Source: CAWIXB01 sp963839955 (GTDB lineage: Bacteria > Actinomycetota > Actinomycetes > JACCUZ01). From it: 64,000 nucleotides of DNA. Below the pieces are notes generated by a model. It did not search any database. It was given only the letters and a program-made list of their open reading frames with translations, and was not told where the DNA came from. A program made the position numbers and the translations under genes. Below are positions 8,617 to 16,344 of the stretch, piece after piece; position 1 is the first letter of the stretch; each line of letters opens with the position of its first letter. The stretch spans positions 992,001-1,056,000 of the forward strand of contig CAWIXB010000001.1 in assembly GCA_963839955.1 (NCBI GenBank). Direction: 5' to 3'.

Positions 8617-8695
8617 GGTCTGCCTCCGCCGTCCGGTAGATGGTTGGCCGATGACCCTACTCGTGGGTAACAGACGCCGAGCACCCAGCGCCTCG

Positions 8696-9541
8696 TCACG
8701 GGCGGCGCGCGGAGACGAGCCACGCTGCCGACCCGAACTGCACACCGTCACCCGAGTCGTGGGCGGCCATGCTCGCGCGGAGTGCGTCAAGCGCCAGCAG
8801 GCGGTCCCCGTCGTCGAGACCCTGGAGGAGGCCGCGAACGGCGCCGAGGCGAGTGATGAAGCTGGAGGCGTCCTCCGTGTCCGCTCCCGCGCGGAAGGGC
8901 TCCTCGACGGACTCGCAGGCGATGGACTCGAACCCCGATGCGGTCAGGATGGCGGTGACGGTGTCCGGGTCGGCGAAACCGAACGGTCCGGGGGCTCCGA
9001 CCGGGGGTACGGGCAGCGTCCGCCCAACGGCCAGGCTGGCGCGGATGACCTGCAGCCACTCTTGGTGCTCGAGCCCCTGCCAGGCCAGCATCGCGAGTCT
9101 CGCGCCTGGTCGCATCGCGCGGCCGATGTTCGCGAACGCGGCGGCGGGTTCGCCGAAGAACATCGCACCGAACCGGCTCAGCGCGACGTCGTAGCGAGCC
9201 GGCTCGAACGGATGCACCTGTGCATCGGCCTGCTCGAACGTGGCATTGGTGACGTCCTGGGCACGGGCGAGCTCGCGGGCCCGCGCGAGCATGCGCGAGG
9301 ACAGGTCCACGCCGAGGGCCGCACCCTCGGTGGCTGCGCGGGCAGCGTCGCGGGTCGTCTGTCCGTTGCCGCATCCGATGTCGAGCACCTGGTGGTCATG
9401 GGAGATCGCCGCTGCCTCCAGGAGCCGGAGGTGGTACGGCCGGATGCCCGCGTCGTAGTGCTCCCAGTCCCGCGCCCAGTCCTCGCCCTCGTCGCCGTCC
9501 CATGCCTTGGCCATCTCGACGTTGGCGACTGGTTCTGTCAC
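8696..9541 (-). CDS. class I SAM-dependent methyltransferase
   Basis: 281-residue soluble methyltransferase with the Rossmann SAM motif VLDIGCGNG at 52-60 and the acidic motif II GVDLSSRML about 20 residues later. The substrate is unknown. An in-frame ATG exists at 9646, but GAAAGGA lies 5 nt before the GTG at 9541 and the protein then begins with family-typical sequence (VTEPVANVEMAKAWDGDEG), so the GTG is chosen. It lies 79 bp upstream of ccr on the same strand and could be co-transcribed, though nothing links its function to acyl-CoA chemistry. Confidence 0.75.
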   Translation of the reverse strand: MTEPVANVEMAKAWDGDEGEDWARDWEHYDAGIRPYHLRLLEAAAISHDHQVLDIGCGNGQTTRDAARAATEGAALGVDLSSRMLARARELARAQDVTNATFEQADAQVHPFEPARYDVALSRFGAMFFGEPAAAFANIGRAMRPGARLAMLAWQGLEHQEWLQVIRASLAVGRTLPVPPVGAPGPFGFADPDTVTAILTASGFESIACESVEEPFRAGADTEDASSFITRLGAVRGLLQGLDDGDRLLALDALRASMAAHDSGDGVQFGSAAWLVSARRP

Positions 9542-9653
9542 GGAGATCCTTTCCAAAAGAGATTCGGCCAAGAAAGCCGACGCAATCGCTTTTCGGCGGG
9601 CTTTCGTGGCCGCCCGCGGCCAATGCATCGTCATTCCTGGCCGCACTCACCAG
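9542..9653. other. 112-bp intergenic region with a 7+7 palindrome
   Basis: Between the PspC-like gene and the methyltransferase (both minus). A perfect inverted repeat TGGCCGC-CC-GCGGCCA lies at 9607-9622. The part nearest the methyltransferase start is AT-richer than its surroundings. The palindrome has no T-run, so it is more likely an operator-like site than a terminator. Confidence 0.35.
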
Positions 9654-9842
9654 TCAGACGCGGTCCTCCTTGGGGATCAGCACCCAGAGGAGGATGTACA
9701 GCAGGAACTGTGGTCCGGGCAGGATGCACGAGATCACGAAGCCCAGCCGTACCTTGCCGACCGGCCACCCGGTGCGGTTGGCGATGGCTGCGCACACACC
9801 CGCGATCATCTTCCCGCGGCGGGGACGTACCAGTTGGGTCAT
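9654..9842 (-). CDS. PspC domain small membrane protein
   Basis: 62-residue protein consisting of one PspC domain. The N-terminal basic segment LVRPRRGKMIAGVCAAIANR is followed by a hydrophobic helix (about 33-56) ending in the family-typical WVLIPKED. PspC domains sense or respond to envelope stress; this one is a stand-alone copy. A TAGCCT box ends exactly 6 nt before the ATG, so the gene is probably leaderless with its own promoter, just downstream of the epimerase gene. Confidence 0.8.
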   Translation of the reverse strand: MTQLVRPRRGKMIAGVCAAIANRTGWPVGKVRLGFVISCILPGPQFLLYILLWVLIPKEDRV

Positions 9843-9848
9843 GCCTGG

Positions 9849-9854
9849 AGGCTA
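9849..9854 (-). promoter_or_regulatory. -10 box TAGCCT of the PspC gene
   Basis: On the minus strand TAGCCT is followed by 6 nt and the ATG at 9842, the same geometry as the other leaderless genes here. It overlaps the 3' end of the epimerase gene. Confidence 0.5.
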
Positions 9855-10298
9855 CGCCGGGGGCACGGACGTGCGATGACCCTCGTCCGCCGGTGGGGCC
9901 TCGACGAGTTCGACGAGAACACCGCCGGCGTCCTTCGGATGGACGAAGTTGACCAGCGAACCCGCCGTTCCCCGCTTAGGCTCCTCGTAGAGCAATCGGA
10001 GACCGCGCTCGCGAAGTGTGTCCGAGACTGCGGCGACGTCGTCGACGCCGTACGCGACCTGCTGGACGCCCTCGCCGCCGCGCTCGAGGAACTTGCCGAC
10101 CGGCGAGTCGGGGCGCAGCGGCGCCAGGAGCTGGATGCAGGCGCCGGAGTCGCCGACGGCGAGCATCGCCTCGCGGACGCCCTGCTCCTCGTTCACCTCC
10201 TCGTGGACCAGCCGTACCTCGAAGGTGCGCTGGTAGAAATCGATGGCGGCGTCGAGGTCGTGCACGGCCAGACCGACGTGGTCGATGCGGGTGAGCAT
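9852..10298 (-). CDS. mce: methylmalonyl-CoA epimerase (VOC family)
   Basis: Interconverts (2R)- and (2S)-methylmalonyl-CoA, and ethylmalonyl-CoA in some species. At 148 residues it has the usual length. Two vicinal-oxygen-chelate repeats are visible: the N-terminal IDHVGLAVHDL supplies the first metal His, a second His lies in the VNFVHPKDAGG segment, and the late VLVELVE supplies the metal Glu. It lies back to back with the thiolase gene; the 50-bp gap holds overlapping divergent promoter signals. Placement beside ccr and a MeaB-type GTPase supports the assignment. Confidence 0.88.
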   Translation of the reverse strand: MLTRIDHVGLAVHDLDAAIDFYQRTFEVRLVHEEVNEEQGVREAMLAVGDSGACIQLLAPLRPDSPVGKFLERGGEGVQQVAYGVDDVAAVSDTLRERGLRLLYEEPKRGTAGSLVNFVHPKDAGGVLVELVEAPPADEGHRTSVPPA

Positions 10299-10348
10299 GC
10301 GGCTATCGTGACAGCGCAGACCCCGAAGCGCCCCAGGAGGCCCGCCAC
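10299..10348. promoter_or_regulatory. divergent promoter region of mce and thiolase
   Basis: On minus, CACGAT (10305-10310) ends 6 nt before the mce ATG. On plus, TATCGT (10304-10309) occupies the same bases and would serve the thiolase, which has AGGAGG about 8 nt before its ATG at 10349. The two -10 elements are essentially one palindrome-like site, so the promoters should compete or be co-regulated. Confidence 0.4.
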
Positions 10349-11587
10349 ATGGCCGCGACCACCGCTACCGACAGCAACAACAACCGCACCAGCGACCCCT
10401 CGGTGATCGTCGCCGGGGCGCGTACGCCGATGGGGCGGCTGCTCGGCTCGCTCAAGGACTTCTCCGGCGCCGAACTCGGCGGCCTGGCGATCAAGGGTGC
10501 GCTCGGCCGGGCCGGCGTAGCGCCCGACCAGGTCGACTACGTGATCATGGGACAGGTCCTGCAGGCCGGCGCCGGCCAGATCACGGCACGCCAGGCCGCC
10601 GTCAAGGCCGGCATCCCGATGACCGTTCCCGCGATCACGATCAACAAGGTCTGCCTGTCGGGGCTGGACGCCATCGCCCTCGCCGACCAGCTCATCCGCG
10701 CGGGCGAGTTCGAGATCGTCGTCGCCGGTGGCATGGAGTCGATGACCCAGGCACCGCACCTGCTGTCGAAGAGCCGCGAGGGATACAAGTACGGCGCGGT
10801 GGAGATGCTCGACGCGATGGCCCACGACGGGCTCTTCTGCGCGTTCGACGAGTGCGCGATGGGCGAGTCGACCGAGAGGTACAACGCCAAGCTGGGGATC
10901 AGTCGCGAGGAGCAGGACGCGTTCTCCGCGCAGTCCCACTTGCGCGCAGCCGAGGCTGCGAAGAACGGTCTCTTCGACGACGAGATCGTGCCGGTCGAGG
11001 TGCCGCAGCGCAGGGGCGACCCGCTGACCTTCGCCACCGACGAAGGTGTGCGCGCCGACACGACCGCCGACCTGCTGGGCAAGCTGCGGCCAGCGTTCGC
11101 CGCCGACGGCACCATCACCGCCGGCTCCAGCTCGCAGATCTCCGACGGCGGCGCGGCCGTCGTCGTCATGAGCAGGAGCAAGGCCGACGAGCTCGGACTC
11201 GACTGGCTGGCGGAGATCGGCGCACACGGCGTCGTCGCCGGACCCGACGCGAGCCTGCAGTCGCAGCCGGCCAACGCCATCAGGACGGCGCTGGCCAAGG
11301 AGCGCATCGAGGTCGGAGATCTCGACCTCGTCGAGATCAACGAGGCCTTCGCGTCGGTCGCCATCCAGTCGATGAAGGAGCTCGATCTGGACGGCAGCAA
11401 CGTCAACGTCAACGGTGGCGCGATCGCGATGGGTCACCCGATCGGCATGTCCGGCGCGCGACTCGTGCTCCATCTGGCGCTCGAGCTCCGCCGCCGCGGC
11501 GGCGGCACCGGTGCGGCGGCGCTCTGCGGCGGCGGCGGGCAGGGCGACGCCCTGGTCCTGCGGGTTCCCGCCTCGACGCGGGCCTGA
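10349..11587 (+). CDS. acetyl-CoA C-acetyltransferase (thiolase)
   Basis: Condenses two acetyl-CoA to acetoacetyl-CoA or runs the reverse thiolysis. 412 residues. The nucleophilic Cys102 is in KVCLSGLDA, the general-base His363 in AMGHPIGMSG and the second Cys393 in ALCGGGGQGD, so all catalytic residues of the biosynthetic-type thiolase are present. The start has a clear AGGAGG. The MeaB-type GTPase gene follows after 2 bp, probably translationally coupled. With a hydroxyacyl-CoA dehydrogenase and ccr nearby, it fits the acetyl-CoA to crotonyl-CoA to ethylmalonyl/butyryl-CoA route. Confidence 0.92.
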   Translation: MAATTATDSNNNRTSDPSVIVAGARTPMGRLLGSLKDFSGAELGGLAIKGALGRAGVAPDQVDYVIMGQVLQAGAGQITARQAAVKAGIPMTVPAITINKVCLSGLDAIALADQLIRAGEFEIVVAGGMESMTQAPHLLSKSREGYKYGAVEMLDAMAHDGLFCAFDECAMGESTERYNAKLGISREEQDAFSAQSHLRAAEAAKNGLFDDEIVPVEVPQRRGDPLTFATDEGVRADTTADLLGKLRPAFAADGTITAGSSSQISDGGAAVVVMSRSKADELGLDWLAEIGAHGVVAGPDASLQSQPANAIRTALAKERIEVGDLDLVEINEAFASVAIQSMKELDLDGSNVNVNGGAIAMGHPIGMSGARLVLHLALELRRRGGGTGAAALCGGGGQGDALVLRVPASTRA

Positions 11588-11589
11588 GA

Positions 11590-12558
11590 TTGGCTGCAGC
11601 GCCCGAGGTCTCCACGCTGGTCGAACGGGCACGTGAGGGCGACGCCCGTTCGGTCGCGCGGTTGATCTCGATGGTCGAGGACGCGTCACCGGCCCTGCGC
11701 GAGGCGATGGCGGCGCTGATGCCCTACAGCGGGAACGCCGTCGTGGTCGGCCTCACCGGAGCGCCCGGGGTCGGCAAGTCGACGACGACGAACGCGCTGG
11801 TCTCGGCGTACCGCAAGATCGGGAAACGGGTGGGCGTGCTCGCCGTCGACCCGTCCTCGCCGTTCTCGGGCGGCGCCCTGCTCGGTGACCGGGTCCGCAT
11901 GCAGGACCACGCGCTCGACAACGGCGTCTACATCCGCTCGATGGCGAGCCGTGGCCACCTCGGCGGGTTGTCATGGTCGACCCCGCAGGCGTTGCGGGTG
12001 CTCGACGCGGCCGGCTGCGACGTCGTCATCGTCGAGACCGTCGGTGTCGGTCAGTCCGAGGTCGAGGTTGCCGGGCTCGCCGACACCACGGTCGTCCTGC
12101 TCGCGCCGGGGATGGGTGACGCGATCCAGGCCGCCAAGGCGGGCATCCTGGAGGTCGGCGACATCTTCGTCGTCAACAAGGCCGACCGCGAGGGCGCTGA
12201 CGCGACGGTGCGCGAGCTGCGCCACATGCTCACCCTGGGAGAACGGCGCCAACCCGGCGAGTGGCGCGCAACCATCCTCAAGACGGTGGCCTCTCGTGGG
12301 GAAGGTCTCGACGAGGTGGTCGAGGAGCTGGAGAAGCACCGCGGCTGGCTCGAGGAGTCGGGCACGCTGCGTACCCGACGCCACCGGCGAGCTGCCGACG
12401 AGGTCGAGGCGATCGCGATGACCGCGCTGCGCGAGAGGCTCGGGGACCTGCGTTCCGGCCGGGCGCTCGACGACCTCGCCGATCGGGTCATCGCGGGAGA
12501 GCTCGACCCGTACGCCGCCGCCGACGCCCTGGTCGGGGGAGTGACGGCGACGGACTAG
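11590..12558 (+). CDS. meaB: MeaB/ArgK-type GTPase, acyl-CoA mutase chaperone
   Basis: SIMIBI-class G protein that protects and reloads B12-dependent acyl-CoA mutases. 322 residues from the TTG at 11590. The P-loop is GAPGVGKS at 57-64; the VDPSSPFSGGALLGDRVRM and MASRGHLGG switch segments follow, and NKADREG is the guanine-specificity motif. TTG is chosen because it lies 2 bp after the thiolase stop and gives the normal family length; no good ribosome binding site is seen, consistent with coupling. Its likely client in this window is the isobutyryl-CoA-mutase-type large subunit at 14301. Its TAG stop shares the palindrome CTAG with the converging gene. Confidence 0.9.
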   Translation: MAAAPEVSTLVERAREGDARSVARLISMVEDASPALREAMAALMPYSGNAVVVGLTGAPGVGKSTTTNALVSAYRKIGKRVGVLAVDPSSPFSGGALLGDRVRMQDHALDNGVYIRSMASRGHLGGLSWSTPQALRVLDAAGCDVVIVETVGVGQSEVEVAGLADTTVVLLAPGMGDAIQAAKAGILEVGDIFVVNKADREGADATVRELRHMLTLGERRQPGEWRATILKTVASRGEGLDEVVEELEKHRGWLEESGTLRTRRHRRAADEVEAIAMTALRERLGDLRSGRALDDLADRVIAGELDPYAAADALVGGVTATD

Positions 12559-13610
12559 CTCTCGGGCCCGGGTGAGGTCGGTGAGTCGTTCGTGGCCGGC
12601 GATGACGGCGGAGGTGGCGGCGGGGGGTCTGGCGTTTCGGTCGACGGCGGAGGCGACGAGGGCGACGGGGACTCGGTGGGACCCGGGTCACGGCATCCGA
12701 GCTTGATGTCCTTGGTGACGTCCCCACCTGCGACGCTGACGTCCTTGTCCTCCAGCCCGCTGTTCAGCGCGTGCGTCCCAGCTGGCACGCCGGGCAGCCG
12801 GACACTGCCGTTGTCCGCGAGACCGTTCACCACGAGCGACAACCGCACGTTCCCGTTGAGCCGCAGCCGCAGCCGTCCCACCTCCTGGCAGCCCGTGGGC
12901 TCGACGGTCGTCTTCGCCTCGACCACGGCGCCCGGCTGCACGACGGTCTGCTTCCGCTGCTTCGAGCAGGGTGCGGGGTTCGGGAAGGTGCTGTTCTCGC
13001 CGAGGAACCGCGCGGCCCAGCTCGGGCTCTCGGCGAGCCTGGCGGCCGAGGTGGGGACGTTGATCGGCCAGGGGGTGATCAGCACCGGCCCGTGGGTGCA
13101 CGTGAGGTTGAATCGCCCGTCCGGGCCGGTCATCGCGAAGCCGGAGCCCGGCGCGAATCGACCCTGGGTGAACGATCCCTGGTAGACGTACGCACCGCTC
13201 ACCGGTTGCCCGGCCGTGTCGACCACGAGCCCTCGCAGCAGTCGTGGCCGGGCCACCGACGACGACCGCTGACCCTCGGTGGCGGGCCTCGGACCGCCGC
13301 CGGCGCTCAGGCTCGACTTCCGGTCCAGCGCCGAGGAGTCGCCGCCGGGCGCGAGTGGGCCTGCCGGGCCAGTGGTCGGGTCCGGCGCCTTGCTCGTGTT
13401 GCCATCGGCAGGCATGCGATTCCGCTCGAGGCTGGAAGGCACGCCACCCAGGGACACGCTCGTGCCGGCGATCGTGACGGCTGCGACGCAGCTGATCGTG
13501 GCGATCGCGGCCTTGCGTCGTCGCCTGCGGTCCGCGCGGGCCAGCGCCGCCTCGAACGCGTCGGGCCTGGCCATCAGTGGCTGCACCCTGCGCTCGCCCC
13601 GCCCGCTCAT
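12555..13610 (-). CDS. one-pass membrane protein coupled to a sigma factor, candidate anti-sigma factor
   Basis: 351 residues: a short basic cytoplasmic segment (about 1-33, rich in Arg), one membrane helix (about 34-54), a low-complexity linker, then an extracytoplasmic region. The latter has a carboxypeptidase-regulatory-like stretch (RGLVVDTAGQPVSGAYVY, later TGPDGRFNL) and a final Pro/Ser-rich tail with a run of eight prolines. The ATG at 13610 overlaps the sigma-factor TGA (ATGA), a strong coupling signal; an upstream ATG at 13655 lies inside the sigma gene and is less likely. Position and topology suggest an anti-sigma or sensing partner, but no zinc-binding anti-sigma motif is visible. 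Confidence 0.6.
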   Translation of the reverse strand: MSGRGERRVQPLMARPDAFEAALARADRRRRRKAAIATISCVAAVTIAGTSVSLGGVPSSLERNRMPADGNTSKAPDPTTGPAGPLAPGGDSSALDRKSSLSAGGGPRPATEGQRSSSVARPRLLRGLVVDTAGQPVSGAYVYQGSFTQGRFAPGSGFAMTGPDGRFNLTCTHGPVLITPWPINVPTSAARLAESPSWAARFLGENSTFPNPAPCSKQRKQTVVQPGAVVEAKTTVEPTGCQEVGRLRLRLNGNVRLSLVVNGLADNGSVRLPGVPAGTHALNSGLEDKDVSVAGGDVTKDIKLGCRDPGPTESPSPSSPPPSTETPDPPPPPPPSSPATNDSPTSPGPES

Positions 13611-14119
13611 GTCTCGTCCTCCAGCCAGTCGTGCAGTACGGCGCGGGCGTCCCACAGGGCGCGCTTCACGCTGCCCTCCGGTCGGTGGATCGCCGCGGCG
13701 ACATCTGCGATGGACATGTCCGCGTAGTAGTGGAGGAGCACCGGCTTACGCAGTCGGTCGGGCAGGCGCTCCACGAGGTCGCGCAACCACGGGTCCGCCG
13801 CCGGAGAGGTGGTCTGCTGCGTGACCTGCAGACGGCCCGTCAGCTTGCGGTCCCGCTCCTCGCGCCGCCACCGATCCCGCGCCAGGTTGGTCGCCGTCAC
13901 GTAGAGGAAGCCGCGCGGGTCGCGAACGGAGAACCACCGCGAGAGCAGCCTGACGAACGCCTCCGAGGCGATGTCGTGAGCGGCGTCGGTGTTGCCCACC
14001 AGAGCAGCGCACCAGCCGGCGAGGTGGGCGTAGTGCTCGTCCCACAGCGCGCGGGCGGCCTCGTCCCGGGTCGCGGCGCGCGCAGGCGTGACTACCGTTG
14101 CAGCCACCGCAGAGTCCAC
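13607..14119 (-). CDS. RNA polymerase sigma factor, ECF/SigE-like
   Basis: Two-domain sigma-70 family factor of about 170 residues. Region 2 is DAAHDIASEAFVRLLSRWFS with the following ATNLARDRWRR (promoter melting and -10 recognition); region 4 is LPDRLRKPVLLHYYADMSIADVA followed by the RPEGSVKRALWDAR helix-turn-helix (-35 recognition). The frame is open to 14284, but the extra 55 residues look non-conserved, so the GTG at 14119 is preferred; its ribosome binding site is weak. It is translationally coupled to the membrane protein downstream and divergent from the acyl-CoA mutase gene. Function family is clear; the stimulus is unknown. Confidence 0.82.
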   Translation of the reverse strand: MDSAVAATVVTPARAATRDEAARALWDEHYAHLAGWCAALVGNTDAAHDIASEAFVRLLSRWFSVRDPRGFLYVTATNLARDRWRREERDRKLTGRLQVTQQTTSPAADPWLRDLVERLPDRLRKPVLLHYYADMSIADVAAAIHRPEGSVKRALWDARAVLHDWLEDET

Positions 14120-14300
14120 CTCGGCCTGCCTCGCCCTTGGAATCGGAACGATCCGACTCAAGGACGCAGGAACCCGCTTCAAGGTTCGCCCCACAATTCT
14201 TCGCCCCCCCTTTGCTGGAAGGTACGCCGCCCTACGCAGGTATTCTGTGTCAATCGGAGTGTTTTTTTGGCATGAAAGCGTCACATTCGAGGGAGAGCGC
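14120..14300. promoter_or_regulatory. 181-bp divergent intergenic region between sigma factor and mutase
   Basis: AT-richer than the flanking genes. It contains a perfect TTGACA on the minus strand (14248-14253), facing the sigma gene, and a 7-base T run at about 14262-14268. TATTCT (14241-14246) is a possible plus-strand -10 but lacks a good -35. GAGGGAGA lies 4 nt before the mutase GTG. No ORF is supported inside it. Confidence 0.35.
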
Positions 14301-15977
14301 GTGGACCCGCAGGAGATCGAGGCCGGCCGTGCCCGCTGGCAGGCGCGCTACGACGCCGCCCGCACGCGCGACGCCGACTTCACCACGCTCTCGGGCGTCA
14401 CGGTCGACCCGGTCTACGGCCCCGCGCCCGGCGACTCGGTGGCCGGCTTCGAGCGCATCGGCTGGCCGGGCGAGTTCCCCTTCACCCGGGGGCTCTACCC
14501 GACGGGCTACCGCGGCCGGTCGTGGACGATTCGCCAGTTCGCCGGCTTCGGCAACGCCAAGCAGACCAACGAGCGCTACAAGATGATCCTCGGCTCGGGC
14601 GGCGGCGGACTGTCGGTGGCCTTCGACATGCCGACGCTGATGGGCCGCGACTCCGACGACGCCAAGTCACTCGGCGAGGTCGGGCACTGCGGCGTCGCGA
14701 TCGACTCGGCCGCCGACATGGACGTGCTCTTCGCCGACATCCCGCTGGGTGACGTGACGACGTCGATGACAATCAGCGGCCCGGCGGTGCCGGTGTTCTG
14801 CATGTACCTCGTCGCTGCCGAGCGGCAGGGCATGGACATCGGCCGGCTGAACGGCACGTTGCAGACAGACATCTTCAAGGAGTACATCGCGCAGAAGGAG
14901 TGGCTGTTTCCGCCGCAGCCGCACCTACGGCTCATCGGCGACCTGATGCAGTACTGCGTCGAGAACATCCCGGCGTACAAGCCGTTGTCGGTGTCGGGCT
15001 ACCACATCCGCGAGGCCGGGTCGACTGCCGCGCAAGAGCTTGCTTTCACCCTCGCCGACGGCTTCGGCTACGTCGAGCTCGGGCAGTCGCGCGGCCTCGA
15101 CGTCGACATGTTCGCGCCCGGGCTGTCGTTCTTCTTCGACTCACACCTCGACTTCTTCGAGGAGATCGCCAAGTTCCGGGCGGCGCGACGCATCTGGGCG
15201 CGCTGGTTGCGCGACGTCTACGGCGCGAAGACCGACAAGGCTCAGTACCTGCGCTTCCACACCCAGACCGCGGGCGTCAGCCTCACTGCGCAGCAGCCGG
15301 ACAACAACATCGTGCGTACGGCGGTGGAGGCGCTCGCCGCCGTGCTCGGCGGCACCAACTCGCTGCACACCAACGCCCTCGACGAGGTGCTCGCGCTGCC
15401 GAGTGAGAAGGCCGCCGAGATCGCGATGCGCACCCAACAGGTGATCATGGAAGAGACCGGCGTCGGCAACGTCGCCGACCCGCTCGGCGGCTCCTGGTAC
15501 GTCGAGGCGCTCACCGACAAGATCGAGGCCGAGGCCGAGGCGATCTTCGCCCGCATCCGCGACATGGGCTCGGACGGCACGATCACGGCGGGGCTGCTGC
15601 GGGGCATCGAGGACGGCTGGTTCATGTCCGAGATCGCCGAGGCCGCGTTCACCTATCAGCGGGCCGTCGAGAAGGGCGACAAGAAGATCGTCGGGGTCAA
15701 CTGCCACACGTCGACGGTCGAGGAGCCGCTGGAGATCCTGCGGGTGTCCCACGAGGTGGAGCGGGAGCAGAAGCGCGAGCTCGGCGCACGCCGTACCGCC
15801 CGCGACGACGCGGCGATCGACGACGCGATCAAGCGGATGGTCGAGGCCAGCCGCACCGACGACGTCAACATGGTGCCCGCGATGCTCGACGCGGCGCGTG
15901 CCGAGGCGACGCTGGGTGAGATCTGCGACGCCCTGCGCGCCGAGTGGGGCGAGTACCGCGAGCCACCGCGCTTCTGA
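14301..15977 (+). CDS. icmA: isobutyryl-CoA mutase-type acyl-CoA mutase, large subunit
   Basis: B12-dependent radical rearrangement of isobutyryl-CoA and n-butyryl-CoA. 558 residues from the GTG at 14301, which has GAGGGAGA just upstream; the longer open frame back to 14088 is intergenic. The TIM-barrel substrate domain is present (WTIRQFAGF, SVAFDMPTLMGRDSDD, KEYIAQKEWLFPP, ISGYHIREAG homologues), but the C-terminal B12-binding domain is absent, so a separate small subunit must exist elsewhere. Specificity residues: Phe80 and Gln198 occupy the positions that are Tyr89 and Arg207 in methylmalonyl-CoA mutase. The Phe/Gln pair and these exact numbers match isobutyryl-CoA mutase as I recall it, whereas 2-hydroxyisobutyryl-CoA mutase has Ile at the first site. 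Automatic annotation would probably call it methylmalonyl-CoA mutase. Confidence 0.85.
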   Translation: MDPQEIEAGRARWQARYDAARTRDADFTTLSGVTVDPVYGPAPGDSVAGFERIGWPGEFPFTRGLYPTGYRGRSWTIRQFAGFGNAKQTNERYKMILGSGGGGLSVAFDMPTLMGRDSDDAKSLGEVGHCGVAIDSAADMDVLFADIPLGDVTTSMTISGPAVPVFCMYLVAAERQGMDIGRLNGTLQTDIFKEYIAQKEWLFPPQPHLRLIGDLMQYCVENIPAYKPLSVSGYHIREAGSTAAQELAFTLADGFGYVELGQSRGLDVDMFAPGLSFFFDSHLDFFEEIAKFRAARRIWARWLRDVYGAKTDKAQYLRFHTQTAGVSLTAQQPDNNIVRTAVEALAAVLGGTNSLHTNALDEVLALPSEKAAEIAMRTQQVIMEETGVGNVADPLGGSWYVEALTDKIEAEAEAIFARIRDMGSDGTITAGLLRGIEDGWFMSEIAEAAFTYQRAVEKGDKKIVGVNCHTSTVEEPLEILRVSHEVEREQKRELGARRTARDDAAIDDAIKRMVEASRTDDVNMVPAMLDAARAEATLGEICDALRAEWGEYREPPRF

Positions 15978-16037
15978 GCTCAGGTCGTGACCACTGCGTG
16001 CTCGACGGCGGTCGGCTGACCGTGCCAGGGTCCGGGC

Positions 16038-16262
16038 ATGACGTTCATGCTCTGGTATGCCGGGTCGGTGCTGGCGTTGTTGTTCCTCAACGGCTGGCTA
16101 CGGCGCAAGCGCACGACCTACGGCGGGGGCACGGTGATCCGCGACGTGTACGGGATGCACCTCTTCACGGTCGCCGACAGCATGCAGCCATGGGGGTCCC
16201 GGTCGGCCAACGGTTTCGACGTCGCGAAGTGGGACCGCGACTTCGGCGGGGAACGGTACTGA
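16038..16262 (+). CDS. small single-pass membrane protein
   Basis: 74 residues. A hydrophobic N-terminal helix (about 3-20, FMLWYAGSVLALLFLNGWL) is followed by a basic stop-transfer RRKR and a polar tail ending DFGGERY. I do not recognise a family. A CAGGGT box lies 6 nt before the ATG, so it may be leaderless. It lies between the mutase and the thioredoxin-like gene on the same strand. Codon use resembles its neighbours, which favours a real gene. Confidence 0.5.
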   Translation: MTFMLWYAGSVLALLFLNGWLRRKRTTYGGGTVIRDVYGMHLFTVADSMQPWGSRSANGFDVAKWDRDFGGERY

Positions 16263-16332
16263 AGCCCGCCGCGCCCACCGACCGGTTGGCCACCCGTCCC
16301 GGGCGCCCTGCGGCGACCTTGCGGGCGCTTGC

Positions 16333-16338
16333 CATGAT
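16333..16338 (+). promoter_or_regulatory. possible -10 box CATGAT of the thioredoxin-TPR gene
   Basis: CATGAT ends 6 nt before the ATG at 16345. It departs from TANNNT at the first base, so support comes mainly from the shared spacing. Confidence 0.35.
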
Positions 16339-16344
16339 GGAGTC

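Noticed and set aside
10852..11589. Long upstream extension of the MeaB-type gene frame
   Set aside because: This part overlaps the thiolase in another frame and has low-complexity Arg-rich translation; family length is met from the TTG at 11590.
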